Source: Tetranychus cinnabarinus
Taxonomy: Eukaryota > Arthropoda > Arachnida > Trombidiformes > Tetranychidae
DNA length: 64,000 nucleotides
Direction: 5' to 3'
Assembly: GCA_022266195.1 (NCBI GenBank)
Contig: WHVY01000007.1
Coordinates: forward strand, 682,001-746,000
Below the pieces are notes generated by a model. The model saw only the letters and a list, made by a program, of their open reading frames with translations, was not told where the DNA came from and searched no databases. The position numbers and the translations under genes were made by a program. Below are positions 34,601 through 48,400 of this stretch, in pieces. Positions within the stretch are counted from its first letter, which is position 1, and the number at the start of each line of letters is the position of its first letter.

Positions 34601-37394
34601 AAAATGATGGCGATGATGATGATGATGATGACTATAAAAAAAGATGTTTATTCGCATTCAGACAAGTTTAATCATCATCTTCATTGAAATAAAAGTTTAT
34701 CCATTACAGGTTGAGATGAAATTGTCACTAAGATTATCTCATTATGCTTAATCTTGTTCCTGCAATTAGCTTGAAAGCTATTAGGTGAGACAATAAAGCA
34801 TTTCCAGATAAACTGAGTCCGATTTCAGTCCAAGGCAATTGAAATAATTTTCATTTCTGAATATTTAAGATGAGCAAATCTCAAGGCAATCTGGTTGAAA
34901 GGGTAACAGTTATGATGATCGGCTTGAAGTGCAGAGACGGAACTCAGTGGACATTGGAAAGGCCAAACAAACTGAATCAAGTTGTTGGATGAAATAAAAT
35001 TTTATAATCAGCTAGTTCGGTTGAGTTGAGCAAACTATAATAATTTTCTCTGATTGACAGTTTTCGATAAAATATTCATAGCGTCAATAACTTCGATCGC
35101 TTTTTATGCACTTATGGAATAGATTTTCTCATCAAACTAATTTTTCTGATGTAAATTCTGGTGATCAACAAGAAATGCAGCTCGAAGAGTTGTTTCACAG
35201 AAAAAAATGCCTAAATTCATAAGATCTTCACTTAAACCGATTAAAAAAGCTCACCCTGAAAAGATTGAGAAGTGATTGAACATTAATGAGAAGACGAAAT
35301 ATTGTGATTAGTTTCTTGCAACTCCAATAAAATGAACTTTTCGTGGGTCAAGATGGCCAAGATTCAATCGTGATTCGAAAGCTAATTGACTTTCAAAGCA
35401 AAAATATCTCAACAGTTCTGTCACAGTAATCATAATGATTGTTGTCTCTATCAACAATGAAATTTCAGCAAATGATTAAAACTTTGGTTGACAAAAGCTT
35501 AACTTTGGGTGAATCTGAAAAATTTTGATGCAGTCGATTCTTTTGATTAGAGAGTTTCAAGGAAATGAATTACGCAAAATCGGAATATAAGTTAGCCTCA
35601 TGTTCTTACACTTTGTATCGTTTACTCAACCTGTTTTGATCAGAAAAATTTGAAAGCATTCGATCAATGAATTTTTCTAGTAAATTGTTGCAAAATGATG
35701 TTTTTCATGATGAATCGCAATTATTTGAATTGTAAGAATGGAAAAAATGGAAACTTTGAAAGAATCTCTTTTCCTTTGATTGTACTTTTCAATCTGATTT
35801 GACCACAATAAAAACTGTGCGTTATCATCAAATATTTCAATTTTACTTGTTCATTGAGAATGAAAATAATGACAAATTACAGGTTTCATTTTGTGTTTTT
35901 ACATGATATCAATGAAATGATGATAACCATTTAAACAATAAAAATGCACTTTATAATCTTCTTTCATCTTTATTCAGTTTCAGTTTGATTTGGTGAAAAG
36001 AAGAAGAAGAAGAAGAAAGGAAAATTTAAACAAAATTTTATCCATTCAACACACCAACTGAACCTTTTCTTTGTAACATCAATAAAGATGATAATTATGG
36101 AGGTGAACATGAAAGAGAAAACAGTTTTTTTCTTCTTCTTTTCCTACTTTTCCAAGTTCAATTTATTCATTGACTGAATTATCAAGTAAATGAGTAATCC
36201 AAAGGAAATTAAATTTTAAAGCGAACAAAAAATATCGGCCTCAGAACAAAAACAAACCAATTGATCGCCAATTGGATTGAAAAATTTTCATAAGTAAATT
36301 TGTGTTTCACTTTTTAGACTCATTGAAATTGAATGAGTTTTAAATTAAGGATTAAAGTTTCACTCACATTACATTGAAAAATTCAATTTAATCTGTTAAA
36401 ATGAACACTTGATGAAGACTGCATTCAAAGTAAACTTTAAATCTATCAATATTGACATTAAAGTGTTACATTTTGGTCTAATGAATAATGATTGTACATC
36501 TGATTAAAGTGTATTGAGTTAGGATGAGAGGGTAAAGTTGAAAGGTTAAAGGGAATAATTTTACTTCTCTTTTCGCTTCATGTTGGTAATGAAGGTGAAG
36601 AGAAATTTTGTCAACTGGAAAATCCTTTTTGTTCAATTTCTAGTTTTGCTGTAATAATATCAAACTCCGAGACTTGGATAACATTTCAAGTTGATACACT
36701 TTTTTGTTGGTTAAAGTGAAATTTTGGTTGAAAATGAGATGAAAAGGCGTGGTAAGATGAAGATGCTAGATGATGATCTAGAAGAAGGAGGAGGTTGAGG
36801 AGGTGGAATAGGTGGAGTGGAGGTGGGAAACGAGTGGAGAGGAAGAAGAGAAAGAGTTCCGGATCAATATTAAATTAGAATAACACCTAAAATTCTCAAG
36901 TTGCAATTTAAATGTAAAATAGTATCAAAGGATCGTATGAGCATGATGATGGCTGATGAAGAGATGAGGAAGAGGAATGATGAGAAGTGATGAGAAAAGT
37001 GTGTTATTGCACTGACTCTATCATTATTATTAGTTGAAACAACCTCTGAATTGCAATGGTAACCATTTTAAATTGGATAAGATTACCTTTTATTGTCAAT
37101 TTAGGGTTATTTTATTTCTCATTTTGAAACTGCTTCTTTTGGTGAAGGTGAAGGGGAAAAAACAAGATAATTTTGTTTCATCAAGAAATTCATGATTGGA
37201 TGTTTAATACATGAACTTGATATCAGTTGATGCTTTTAAAGGTTAACTTGCAAGGTTCACTTATATTGTAGGGAATGGTTAATAACAATGGTTAGGGATT
37301 ATTAGTGGTTTTGAGGTTTGATTGGGAAATGGATTTAGATTTGTATCTTTAAGGTTTTTTTTATCTTGATCAACAGCCTTTTGTTGTTGTACTA
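31671..37394. other. Gene-poor stretch
   Basis: No supported gene or relic. Simple ATC/GAT and GAA/GGA-rich tracts recur, for example 36000-36015 and 36780-36850. The region may serve as 3' regulatory DNA of the Sp gene, which is inference only. Confidence 0.35.
34605..34632 (+). repeat. (GAT)n microsatellite
   Basis: GATGGCGATGATGAT.. continuing as seven uninterrupted GAT units. This is the clearest of many GAT/ATC runs in the window. Confidence 0.8.
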
Positions 37395-38221
37395 TTAGGC
37401 AACCAAAAAAGTAATTTGACTAAACAGTCGGACTAATTCAAAATTATTAATATTTATCGTTAAATTTATTGAATACTTTTGATTTTGATAATAATGATAA
37501 AATAAGTTCTTGGCTTCAATTTGAGCTTAATTTCATAATTGAAAATATTGATTAACATAATCAAACTATGGTTTAATTAATCGATATTTTATTTTCATTT
37601 CGCAGCAATCGACTAACAATCAAAATTTTTATGAATTAATAATCGTAAATTTTAGAGAAATTAACATTAATTTGAAGCTGAGATTCCATATTATCTATCA
37701 ATAAAATTTTATGCTTCTAATCATTACAATTAATTAATTATGCGAAGCAATTCATTGAAAAAACGACAATTTTTTGACACTTTTTCAATGGGATTTTTGA
37801 CGAAAATCTCATTGAAAATTGTCAAAAACCCGTTCTATGGGAATTTAATGTTAAATTGCATTTTGATTTTATTACCATAATTAATTAATCGTAATAATTA
37901 GAAACACAGAATTTTACCAGTAGATAATATGGGATTTCAGCTTCGAATTGATGTCGATTTCTTCAAAATTCATGATTATTCATTATAAAAAATTTGTCTT
38001 GAAATTCGATTGTTGGAAAATCGAAAAAAATTGGATCCACTTGAACCACAATTTAATTGTGTTAATCAATTTTTTCAATTATGAAAATAGTTTTAAATTA
38101 AAGCTAAGATATTGGTAGATTGTTGATATAAATACCAAAATTATTCAATAAATTCAAAGATGTAAAATAATTATTTGAATTAGTGGGATTTTTTAGTCAA
38201 ATTACTTTTTTGGTTACCTAA
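37395..38221. mobile_element. 827 bp mariner-type non-autonomous element
   Basis: Ends TTAGGCAACCAAAAAAGTAA (37395) and, inverted, TTAGGTAACCAAAAAAGTAA (ending 38221) define terminal repeats of about 48 bp; TTAGG..AAAAAGTAATT ends are characteristic of mariner elements. TA at 37393-37394 and 38222-38223 is the target duplication. The interior is also an imperfect inverted repeat: the stretch ending at 37700 (GCTGAGATTCCATATTATCT) is mirrored by AGATAATATGGGATTTCAGC near 37925. No transposase coding is present, so it is a foldback-like MITE. Confidence 0.85.
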
Positions 38222-39477
38222 TATTTTGTATCTTTTTACATTGTTGATGGTTATGTTGATGTTTGGTGTCATTCATGATGATTGTTGGGATGACCATTCA
38301 GTTGATAAATGTTAGCTGTAGTCAGATTATTATCATTGTTGTGGTTGTTGTTAATGTGTGTTGAGGAAACGTAAAAATGAATTGAAAAGGTTTGTAAAGT
38401 TACTGCTCAGTTGGAGATTGTATTTGTAGATAAACTTGATTGTAAATGGCTTAGCTTTAGAGTTGATGGCATTTGAAGATGAACAAGGTTGATTGTGTCA
38501 ACAGCAATTTTGCAAATCTGTTAACCAAAATGATAAAATCTTATCAACATTTTCGCACAATAGTGTCAGCGTAAGCATACTTTTTTAAACAAGAATGAAG
38601 TATCAGTTTCTGGTTTGATCAATGATCATTGATCACTAGATAAATGACTGGAAAGGTCAACTTAAATTGGTAATGATAACATCTTGAGGTGAAAGGTGAA
38701 GGTATGAATTACAATTGAAAAGTCACTTTGTCACCATCTTGAAGCAAATTAAGCGCCAATATGAACGAGGTGTTGCTAAGACGACATAGATCTTGAGCAA
38801 CGGTTATGCTCTCATGAGCCTTATTTAAGTAAATCAATTGTTAGTAATTGACTTATTTTGTCAATTTCAATTTATTGCTCCGATTAGTTTGATTTTTAAT
38901 CCTAATGTATTATTAAATATCTATTGATTAGCCGTTAACTGTGAGGTTTGAAATAACAAGATGACTTTTGCGTCCTTTGTTTTAAGCTGATTTATAAGAG
39001 GACAAGTGTTTTGGTTTCAAAGATTCATCGTTTTGAATTCAATGATTTCGCGAGGAAAATACTTTGTATTGTAAGTAACTTACCTTTATTTTGATCTATT
39101 TTTTATAATTTGAAACAAATAATTTGAGTAATTAAAGTAAAGCAAAAACAGTGTTTTGTTTTAATTTATCAAATTTTCTATTTACTCAGAAGAATTGATT
39201 AATTGATTACAGAGTTGTTATTTTTTGGTTGAGATTCATGTTCAGTTGGATTTTTTTTTCGTATTGAATTTAACACACACATACACACAATTGTGTTAAT
39301 CATTTTTTAAATTTACTTGAATTAAATGAACAATTTATTGATGAGAAGGGAATTAGGAAATGAGAGAAGAAGGGAGACAAAAAAAGGATGACGAAAAGAA
39401 ATTGAAAAAGTAGATGAAGAAAAAAGAGATTCGATAAAATACAGAACTAAAGTTGATGTTAATTAATTAATTAATGA
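38222..39477. other. 3' flank of the Sp gene
   Basis: No gene. On the - strand this is downstream of the Sp stop codon; AATAAATTG at about 39333 (- strand) is a candidate poly(A) signal about 140 nt after the stop. Confidence 0.4.
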
Positions 39478-42400
39478 TTAATAATTTGGTTGTCCGGTTG
39501 CTGCTTGTTGATTAGCCAAAGCTGCATCTGATTGACTGTTTTCTGAATCACTGGCTGAACCTTTTTTCCCGTCATTATGAGTTTTCTGATGCTTGGATAA
39601 ATGGTCTGATCGCATGAAACGTTTCTGACAAACATTACATTGGAAACGTTTTTCTCCTGTATGAGTCCGTAAATGACGTTGAAGCTCATCAGAACGAGTA
39701 AACCTTTTACCACAGAAAAGCCAGTTACACACAAATGGACGTTCACCTGTGTGCCAGCGAAGGTGAGCCTTAAGGTGAGAAGTTTTTCCGTAAACTTTAC
39801 CACATCCGGGAATATGACAATTGTGAGTTTGCTTTTTCTTTGCATGAATCCCGGCAGGACCAAGTTTCTCTGCATCCTGACAGTTGGGACAATCACAGGT
39901 TGCCCGTCCGGAATAACGACGTGTTGATCGAGGTGATGGCACTTGAGTTAAGGTGGGTGAAGTAAGAGTAAAAGGTGAGACTGCTGAGGCAGCCACCACT
40001 GCTGAAGAAGCTGAAGGTGGTAACATAGTTTTATAAGAATCTTGGAGTAAATGTTGCCCTTGAAGCAGATGAGCTGCTGCTGATGAACTATTCGCAGCGG
40101 CTGCAGCATTGGCTGCTGAGGCTGAAGCTAATGCTAGGGTTGACCCGAGACCGTAATCAGCTGAACTTCCGTAATTGGTTGATCCTAAAGATGCAGCTGC
40201 TGAGTGAAGACTGGATGCTCCCGACATGTCATGTAGCCACGAACCTGACGCTGCCGATGCTGCTGGATGAACATCCCAACAAGATGTAGGATAAGAAAGA
40301 TGGTTTACTCCCGAGGTTACTTCGGTTTTAATTGGTACATGTGGAGAATGATTCATATTGAAAGTCCATTCATAAGCATGACTTGAAACACCTACGCGAG
40401 AATACATTGACCCAAGGTGAGCTGAAGAGGCTTCCGCTGCTCCGTGCATATTGGCTGATAAGAAACTTCCCGTTGATCCTGGAGTTTCGACACTTGCGGA
40501 AGCTACTGAAGTAACAACCGGTGAACCGGGGTAAAAAAGTGAATCACTAACTGCATAAGGTGAACTAACTGATCCACTAATAAGTCCGTTTCCAATTGAA
40601 TTTGATCCAACACCTGGTGTAGAAGAGGATGAGTTTGATGAGGCCGAAGACGAACCGTTAGTTAAATTATTTGTATTATTGTTAACCGAGTTGAGTGACG
40701 GTGAGGCTACACCAAGTGAGTTACAAGGTGATGAGGAAACTGAAGAGGAACGTTGATGATAGCCTGAGCCAAGTGTTGTTGGTATTGGTGGTGAGGTTGG
40801 ATGATGAGGATGATGATGATGGTGGTGATGATGAGGATGATGGGTGTGATGTAAATGATGATGATTTGTTAAATGATGAGGATGTGGCGGTTGTTGATGT
40901 TGTTGTTGGTGTGAATGGTGTTGATGATGAGAGTTATGATGTGGATTGTGATGAAGTTGTGGCGATGGAACTAGCGAAGAAAAATAAGAAGAAGATAACG
41001 ATGAAGGTGAATGGTGAGAATTAGCTGAATCTAAATTATGAAGAACATGTTGGTGATATGGAGAAGAGCAAGAAGAAGAAGAAGGATTAGGATGGATGGA
41101 GTAAGTTGAATTTGATAAAGTTGGTAATGAATTGGTAACCAAAGGTTTACTAACTCTATCGGTTTGGTTAAAAAAATTTGACAATGAAGTTAAAATGTTA
41201 TTGTTACCTGATGAGGAATTGTTGTTGCTGTTACTTGAGTTACTATTGCTATTACTATTACTGTTGATACTGTTACTATTGGTATTATTGGTGTTGTTGT
41301 TGTTGTTGTTGTTGGTGTTGCTGTTGCTGGTGTTGTTACTATTACTGTTAGTATTTGTGTTACTTGAATTGTTATTGACGCTATTACTGTTGATACTGGT
41401 TCCTCCTCCTCCGTTTGAACTCCCGTTGAGTCCTGATAAACCTCCGCCGTTTGGAGAACTGGTTGAGGATAGTGTGGCAACTTTCTTCCATGGGTGGAAA
41501 CCTTTGCCCACTGCAGCATCGGCCAGTGGTGGGGGTGTTTTACTGGCCAGTTTATTACATTGGGCAGCTAACATAGCCAATGGGGTTCCTCCTAAACGAG
41601 GATGATCCTTTTATAAATTGATGATAAAGAAGAAGGAGAAGAAAAAGAAACATGTTAACATAGGTGGCTACGATCAGATCAAGGTAAGAGGTTGGACTTG
41701 AGAAACATAATAAGTCCAAGAGTGAGAAAGAGTGAGAACCAAAGAAAGGTAACATTTTGAAGAAAGAAGAAAAGAAATGTTGAATGTTGAAGTGAAAAAA
41801 TTTCACAAAACTTGACCAAAGAGAAAAAAATGACCTATATAAACATGTTTAACTTAAATGTCAAGGTTGTTTTAAATTGTCATCTCCTTTTGAGCCTTTG
41901 GTTCACTTAATCACAAACAAAACACATTAAACAATTTAAGAATGAAATAATTTCTTTCATTAGCCATTTGGTTATTTTTTTCTGCCTTGAAAATAGCTTT
42001 TTTCTCAATGTAAAATTGCATAAGAGATGGCGCTCTTATCTTTTTGTTTTTGTTTTTTCAAATTGTATTTCAACGATTTTTTTACTGCTTCTTGAGTTCA
42101 ATTATTTTTTCATTTTGTCATTGAGTAATGTTTTTGTCAGTTTTCACTGTATTGTCCAGTTGTAGTTGACCATCTAATGGCCTCCATTTCATTGTACATA
42201 ACTCATTTACCCTAAATAATGCCACAATTAACCATGAAATTGAATTTGTTTGATTTCTTAATCTTTTTCTCTTTTTTTCTCAAAGCTTCCACAATTTATC
42301 ATGTTAATATGAAATACCATATCAAATCAAACTGTCTAACCTCTATTTTGGCTTGATTTTTTCTTTATCCTTCACTCATTGTTATTTGATTTGGCGTGAT

Positions 42401-45400
42401 ATCGATTTACAATTTAATGTAAGTAACGTTGTACATTTACTGTGAATGACTTGGTTTGTTGAGTTGTTGATTTAATCGTATAGTTCTATTACCATTCTTA
42501 TTAGCGTGAAAAATTTATGTAAATCAATTTTTTCCCCGTTTTCTTATATTCAGTTTCTCAAACCAGAGGACTTTGAAGCCCATTGAGAGTTGTGGACAAG
42601 CACACTTACAAGCCCTATTAATATTATATAAATATTATATCATCGCCTTAATTTTTCTGGGAATATCATAATTGAATTATATCAATGGTATCATTTTTGC
42701 TGGTGTCAATAAATGTTAAATGGTTTAACAAACAATTTGTTCAAGTGTCAACTTAAAGCTTTTTATGTTGGAAATGATTTCAATGAAAAATCAAGTTATA
42801 GTCAACAAGCACTTGATGGTTGATTGTTGACATAAGACGTACAAGACAAATGATGATAACAGTGAAAAAAAGTTGGATTTAATGGCGAGTCAAGTAAATA
42901 AAGAGCAATTGGAGGAAAGGATCAAACTATGATTCCTGAAAGATGCAGAGGAAAAGTTCAAGATGAAAGCGGACATAATGAGGGTAGAGATGAATGATTG
43001 AAAGGATTTATGTACACAAAGGGAAAAATCCTAATGGTCACTAATGAATTGCCATTAACTTGCAATTTTGATTGAGAATAATTTCCTCTTTTGAGAATTG
43101 AGATTATTTCTCTCTCGATTTTACCCGCAATGTAATGGGTTTTATTTGAAAAACCTCTTGTAATAATTGATTCAAACCTTGCGGCATCAACTAACCTAAG
43201 GTCATGAATTATTAGGTAGTCACAAAGTTATAAATCACAAAATATTACAAGAGGTGAACTATCAGAAATGAGATGAATTAATCTCATTTGGATTGTGTAA
43301 AGCAACTTTTTACAACCATTTATTGGCCATCAAAGGAACAAGCTGATTAAATGGAGATGCATATGTTGATCATTATTGCTGGTATCATTTGGGCAACAAC
43401 GGCATAAACAGGAAAATTGCTCGCTGATAGAAGGATGAATGAAAAGCAACTTAAAGGTGACAGACTGTGAAGAAATGAACAAGATTTGGATAATGATAAA
43501 AGAAGATTTTACCTGTTGTTGGAGGACAAGAAAAGATGATAAAGGTAATAAACAACTGTGTAGTGAAAAAGGGTCGTTTTCTTGACAAACTTTTGTTACC
43601 CCATGTAGGGTTAAAACTGGTATAAGACACTTTTACCTTCTTGTGTTTTTGTATCAATCATGTCACTCCTATGTAAAGATTTACATTTAACTCTTCTCAT
43701 AGGTAAATAATAATCAATGTAAAAGTGTTGGTTAAACATTAATTCGTTCGGTAAACTCCTTTTTCAGGCCGTCCTTCATCATCATCATCATAATCATTCT
43801 TATCCTCATTATTAACATCACATTTTTCTTCTCTTACTTTCAGTTTTTTTAATTGGTTCCACTATTAATATGAATGGCTATCGTAGTGGACAGTAAGACT
43901 GGAAAACAGAAGGGAAAAGTTGAAAAAAGGCTAAAAGCATAAAGAAAGTTGTAACAAGAAAAGATCAATTCTTGTTCATTTTTACCCAAAGTTAAAGGGC
44001 CAACAAGTAAGCAACTCTCATTCATTGTTCATCTATTATTTTTCTTCAAGAAATTATTCATACCTGTAAAGTAATTCTTCAAGCTTTTGCTCTTTTTTTT
44101 CCTTTCCTTGCACAGAGACAATAATGATATATTGATAAATTGAACTAAAGCCAAACTAAAGAGAAGAAAAGAAAGGAACAGCGTCCTAAAGGAGAGTAAA
44201 AAATGGTCCTAATCACGTCTACGACTTTCCGTTTCTTTTGGATGGTTCCTCTTCAAACAAGACTAATAACAGAAGAAACAACATCTTAACAAAATCCTTA
44301 CGCTTAATCCCAACTCACAGTGTGACGTTAATCACCTACACACACACATAAAAAGGCAACGCAAAGGAAAAAGTGAAAAGCCAAACACACCATTTCATCA
44401 TTATCAATGTAAACTAGTCCAAGTTTTATACTTTTTTCAGTATAAAACTTTAGATTTACAAATGAACAATAATTTTCTGTTAACCACCAAAGTTCATCAA
44501 TTTATCTAAAATCAACAGTTGAACTTTATAATTATAATAATCATTACGACCTATTGTATTTGATTCTGAAAGTTTAAATACAGAAACATGCAAATGTTAC
44601 AGCTAGAAAAAGGTAAACAATGAAATTCAAAAACTAACAAGTTACTAATCAATTGAATACTATTAAATGATAATGATTATGATAATAATAACAGGGAAAC
44701 ATAACACAAAATTGATAATGGTGAAAGTGGGAGGTTATTGGGAGGTTGTCTTATCAACGCCTCAATCCAAGCAAAACAAACACACACATAAACGCTACAA
44801 AAAAAGGTTTCTTTTTCAAAGGCAAACCATTTGAACACATTGCCGTATAAATGTATACTTTTGTGTGTTTGTTTCTAGCTTTTGATTATGTTTCGTCAAA
44901 AGTATTTACTGTTTATAACTACTTTTGATTCTTGAGACATTTTATTCAATCACTTGATTCTAATCGATAGTTGAACTTTTTTTCCCAACTTTGCGCACAA
45001 ATCTCATGTTATCCCTGTAAACATGGAGAAGACAGAAAAGAGTTATCTTCAATTTCATCCTATACAAGTTATTTTATACATTGTTATAGGACCATTTTTC
45101 ACCATCAGAATCAAATTCAAGTGATTGACTGAAGCTAGTGATAAGCTTTCTCGCTTCTCTCTTCCCTCATTAATTTGACTTTGTCAAAGTATCACTTTCA
45201 CTTTTATTAATTAACCTGATATTGATGTAAAAAGTTGAATGAAAAGCTTGGATTCGTAAAGCTTTTTGCTTAATACTTAACCTCGTCATTTCATTGCGCT
45301 TTTTGCTTGATAAATGATTAACAATTAACGTTTAGATTTTCGTCAATCACTGACTTTTCCCTTTGTCTTTAACTGTTCAATAGTTGATTTTCAAGTTGAA

Positions 45401-48400
45401 AGTGAAAGTTATGGTGCTTAAATGCTGGTTAAGATGAGAATGGCGTATTGATGTGTAAAGGCAACAAGAAGGAGTTTTAACGACAAGCTAAAGGTGGAGA
45501 CAGAATCAAATTAACTGTGAACGATTAGGCTTTTTTTATCCTGGGAGGGAAAAAATAGATTATCTTTTTATTTTTGGCTGGTCAAAGGGTCAAATGGATG
45601 GTTATTGTTAATGAGTATTGCTAACTCGTTGGTCCCTGGTCAGTCAAAGGATACAAAAGAGCTTGAACAAAACACAGCAACAAAAACATACACACCAAAG
45701 AGACTTTGATTGAACTTTTTTTGCCTCTCCTTTTGTTTCTTTTGATGACAACAATCAACGACTTTCAACTTTCTCCTTTTGTTTTGATTCTTTCAACATT
45801 GTCTATCCTGATGGATTCCCGTTGAGTTTTGATGATCATGATGATTAAGAAAAAAGGTTGACCTTTTTTGCCCTTCATTTATTTTTCTCTGTCCTTTGCG
45901 CGTCTTGTTAACAATTAACAAGACAAGGTTGACAAAAGGTAAGAAAAGGTTTGTTCACAGTGTTGTTAATCCTCTTGCGACAAAAGAGATTGTCATAAGT
46001 CTTATTCAGCTAAATGTCTTCACATTTTGAAATGCATTAATCTTCGTTATCTTTTAATTGTTCATTGAACTTAAAACCCAAAATTGGAATGAAATGATTC
46101 TATAAACTAACCTTTTGATTCATACTTTTGTGTGGACAAGTTTTGAAGCAGAAAATGAATCAAGTATTTTGTTTGATTCAAGTTAACTAAAAGTATTTTG
46201 TTTCGATCTCAAGTGATTTTAGGTTCTTATCAACGTTTCCAATTACAGAAACCATTCATTCGATATCATCCATTATACGAATCTTGAACAAAGTAGATTC
46301 TCATCTTCACATGGTTATAGATTCAGTATAGGAAATGATGAGGATGGAGACTCAGAGAGAAGCCAAAGTTTATGCTCAGAATTAAGATGAAGAGAGGAAA
46401 ATCTGTAGACATTGATACCAACTCAGAACTCACTTCATCTTTTGGATCCATTTTTTGCTCATCAGTAATGTTGGAAAAGTTGTTTTTACTTTACATTTTT
46501 CAACAAATTGATCCATTTGCTTCTTAACCAATTTGACAAGCTAATTGAATAATTGATTTTGATTGTAATTTGGCTGTAAACAGGAAACTCTACAATTAAT
46601 CATTTAAAATAGATTTGTCTGAATACTGTGAAACTATGGAAAAGGTTGCAATGTTTAAACAAAATTTTGTATCAAAATTTAACGTAAAGGTGATAGAAGA
46701 TTGAAAAAAGCGTTTTATTTATATTACTTTATTTGCAATGTAATTTATTTTGCTACTCACAAGTTGCTAATAATGATAAATTTGAAGAAACAAAATGTAC
46801 CAAAAAAATGTCTAACATCTCAATATTACCAATGAATTTGTTGGCTCATTTCGTGATCAAATGTTAACTACAAATGATGTTTACTGATGAAGATATTATG
46901 GTGGCAATAGTGAGAAAGAAACGCAAAGATTGAGACATTCTCATCCATCATTAACTTGTATTGAACTATTTTTACTGTTGCATGAGAAACAAGTGAAAGA
47001 TGAACATCTTTTTTTTGTATTGAAAAGTCTTGAAGCGTATGATTAGGAAGATACCTTGTTTTGCTTTTCTTTCATTTCTTTCTCTCTCATCATCATTTCC
47101 ATCCTCATCAACATCAATGATCACAATCAGTTTTTGCCCGATTCCTTCCAAGTGAGTCTAAATTAATTTGCTCAACAACACAAACCATTAAAGATGAATG
47201 TATCTTTGTCAATGAACATCACTTTGAGATTTCAAATGATCATGCCAATGATGATGGCAAAGATGAAGGTTGCCATGTTGGTGACAGGAAGATGAAAATG
47301 GCAAGTGTCTTCTTCATCCCTTTACTTTACCATCTTCATCTTGTAATTTTCATCCTTTCATTTTCCTTTATATTTTTCCTCTTCTTTTTTTCCCCAAAAA
47401 TATAATACTTCATCTTTTTTTATCACTGGTGACAATAATTTACTACTAACATCAACAATCAACAATTTGTGTGTGAAGTTTGAAAATGTCAACTCAACCA
47501 GAAGACTAAGTTGGCAAATAATGAGGAGAAAATTAATTTTATTATTGAATGTATTTGGCATTTTTATCACCATTACTATTAATATCACTATTAATATTAA
47601 TATTAATATCAATTTTTTTCTCTCTATTCTCTATCATTAATATATGAATATTTTTTCCCTTTTCTTTTGATTCTTTCTCCTAATCATTTACTATTGTTAT
47701 CCAAACAAAACATTAGACACATTTATTTGATCATTGATTGTCATTTTATTGGTGAAAAAACACCAATAAATACATTTTCAACCGCAACTTTGATCAATCA
47801 ATACACTGTATAATCATTTTTTAACATTGATATGTAAATAAATTTCCCTGCTCAATCAATATCTTATTGATCACTTTTAATGCTGGTTAACGTTTCTCCA
47901 ACACTTTATTTTGGAAACATTTTAATACTTAATTGCTTCAATTCAAATTGAGCGCTCTTATCTTCATTTAATTTTCATTGGCTTTACGCTCTCTGCGTTT
48001 CCCTCCATTCAATCACATGTTTTGCTTTTTTCATTAAAATCGTAAAATTTGTTTTAATTCAATTTTCTCTTAAATGTGATCTAATTATTTGGTTATTTAT
48101 TTCATCTTTATTCACCTATTTCTATATCACTTGTGCATTCCTTTAATGTCCAGCATTCTTCGATTGTTATCCAAGTTTAAATCAACTTTACCATTCTTGG
48201 TGGTGAGTGAGTGAATTTTCTTGGATTTAGGTGAAGCCTTTTATTATTCAACCTTGATTAATTGATTGAATCTGTTTCGAAATGTTCTGTTTTCATGATT
48301 ATTGTTTGTCTAGTTGTAATTAATGAGAAGACACTTTTGCTATTGATTAGGTTTGAATTGAATTTTAAACTGTATCAATTTCTTTGTTGTGACTTTTGTT

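Noticed and set aside
40695..41605. Long + strand frames rich in Leu/Val or Asp opposite the Sp gene
   Set aside because: They are antisense images of the Asn/Ser- and His-repeat codons of the Sp exon and have no independent gene features.
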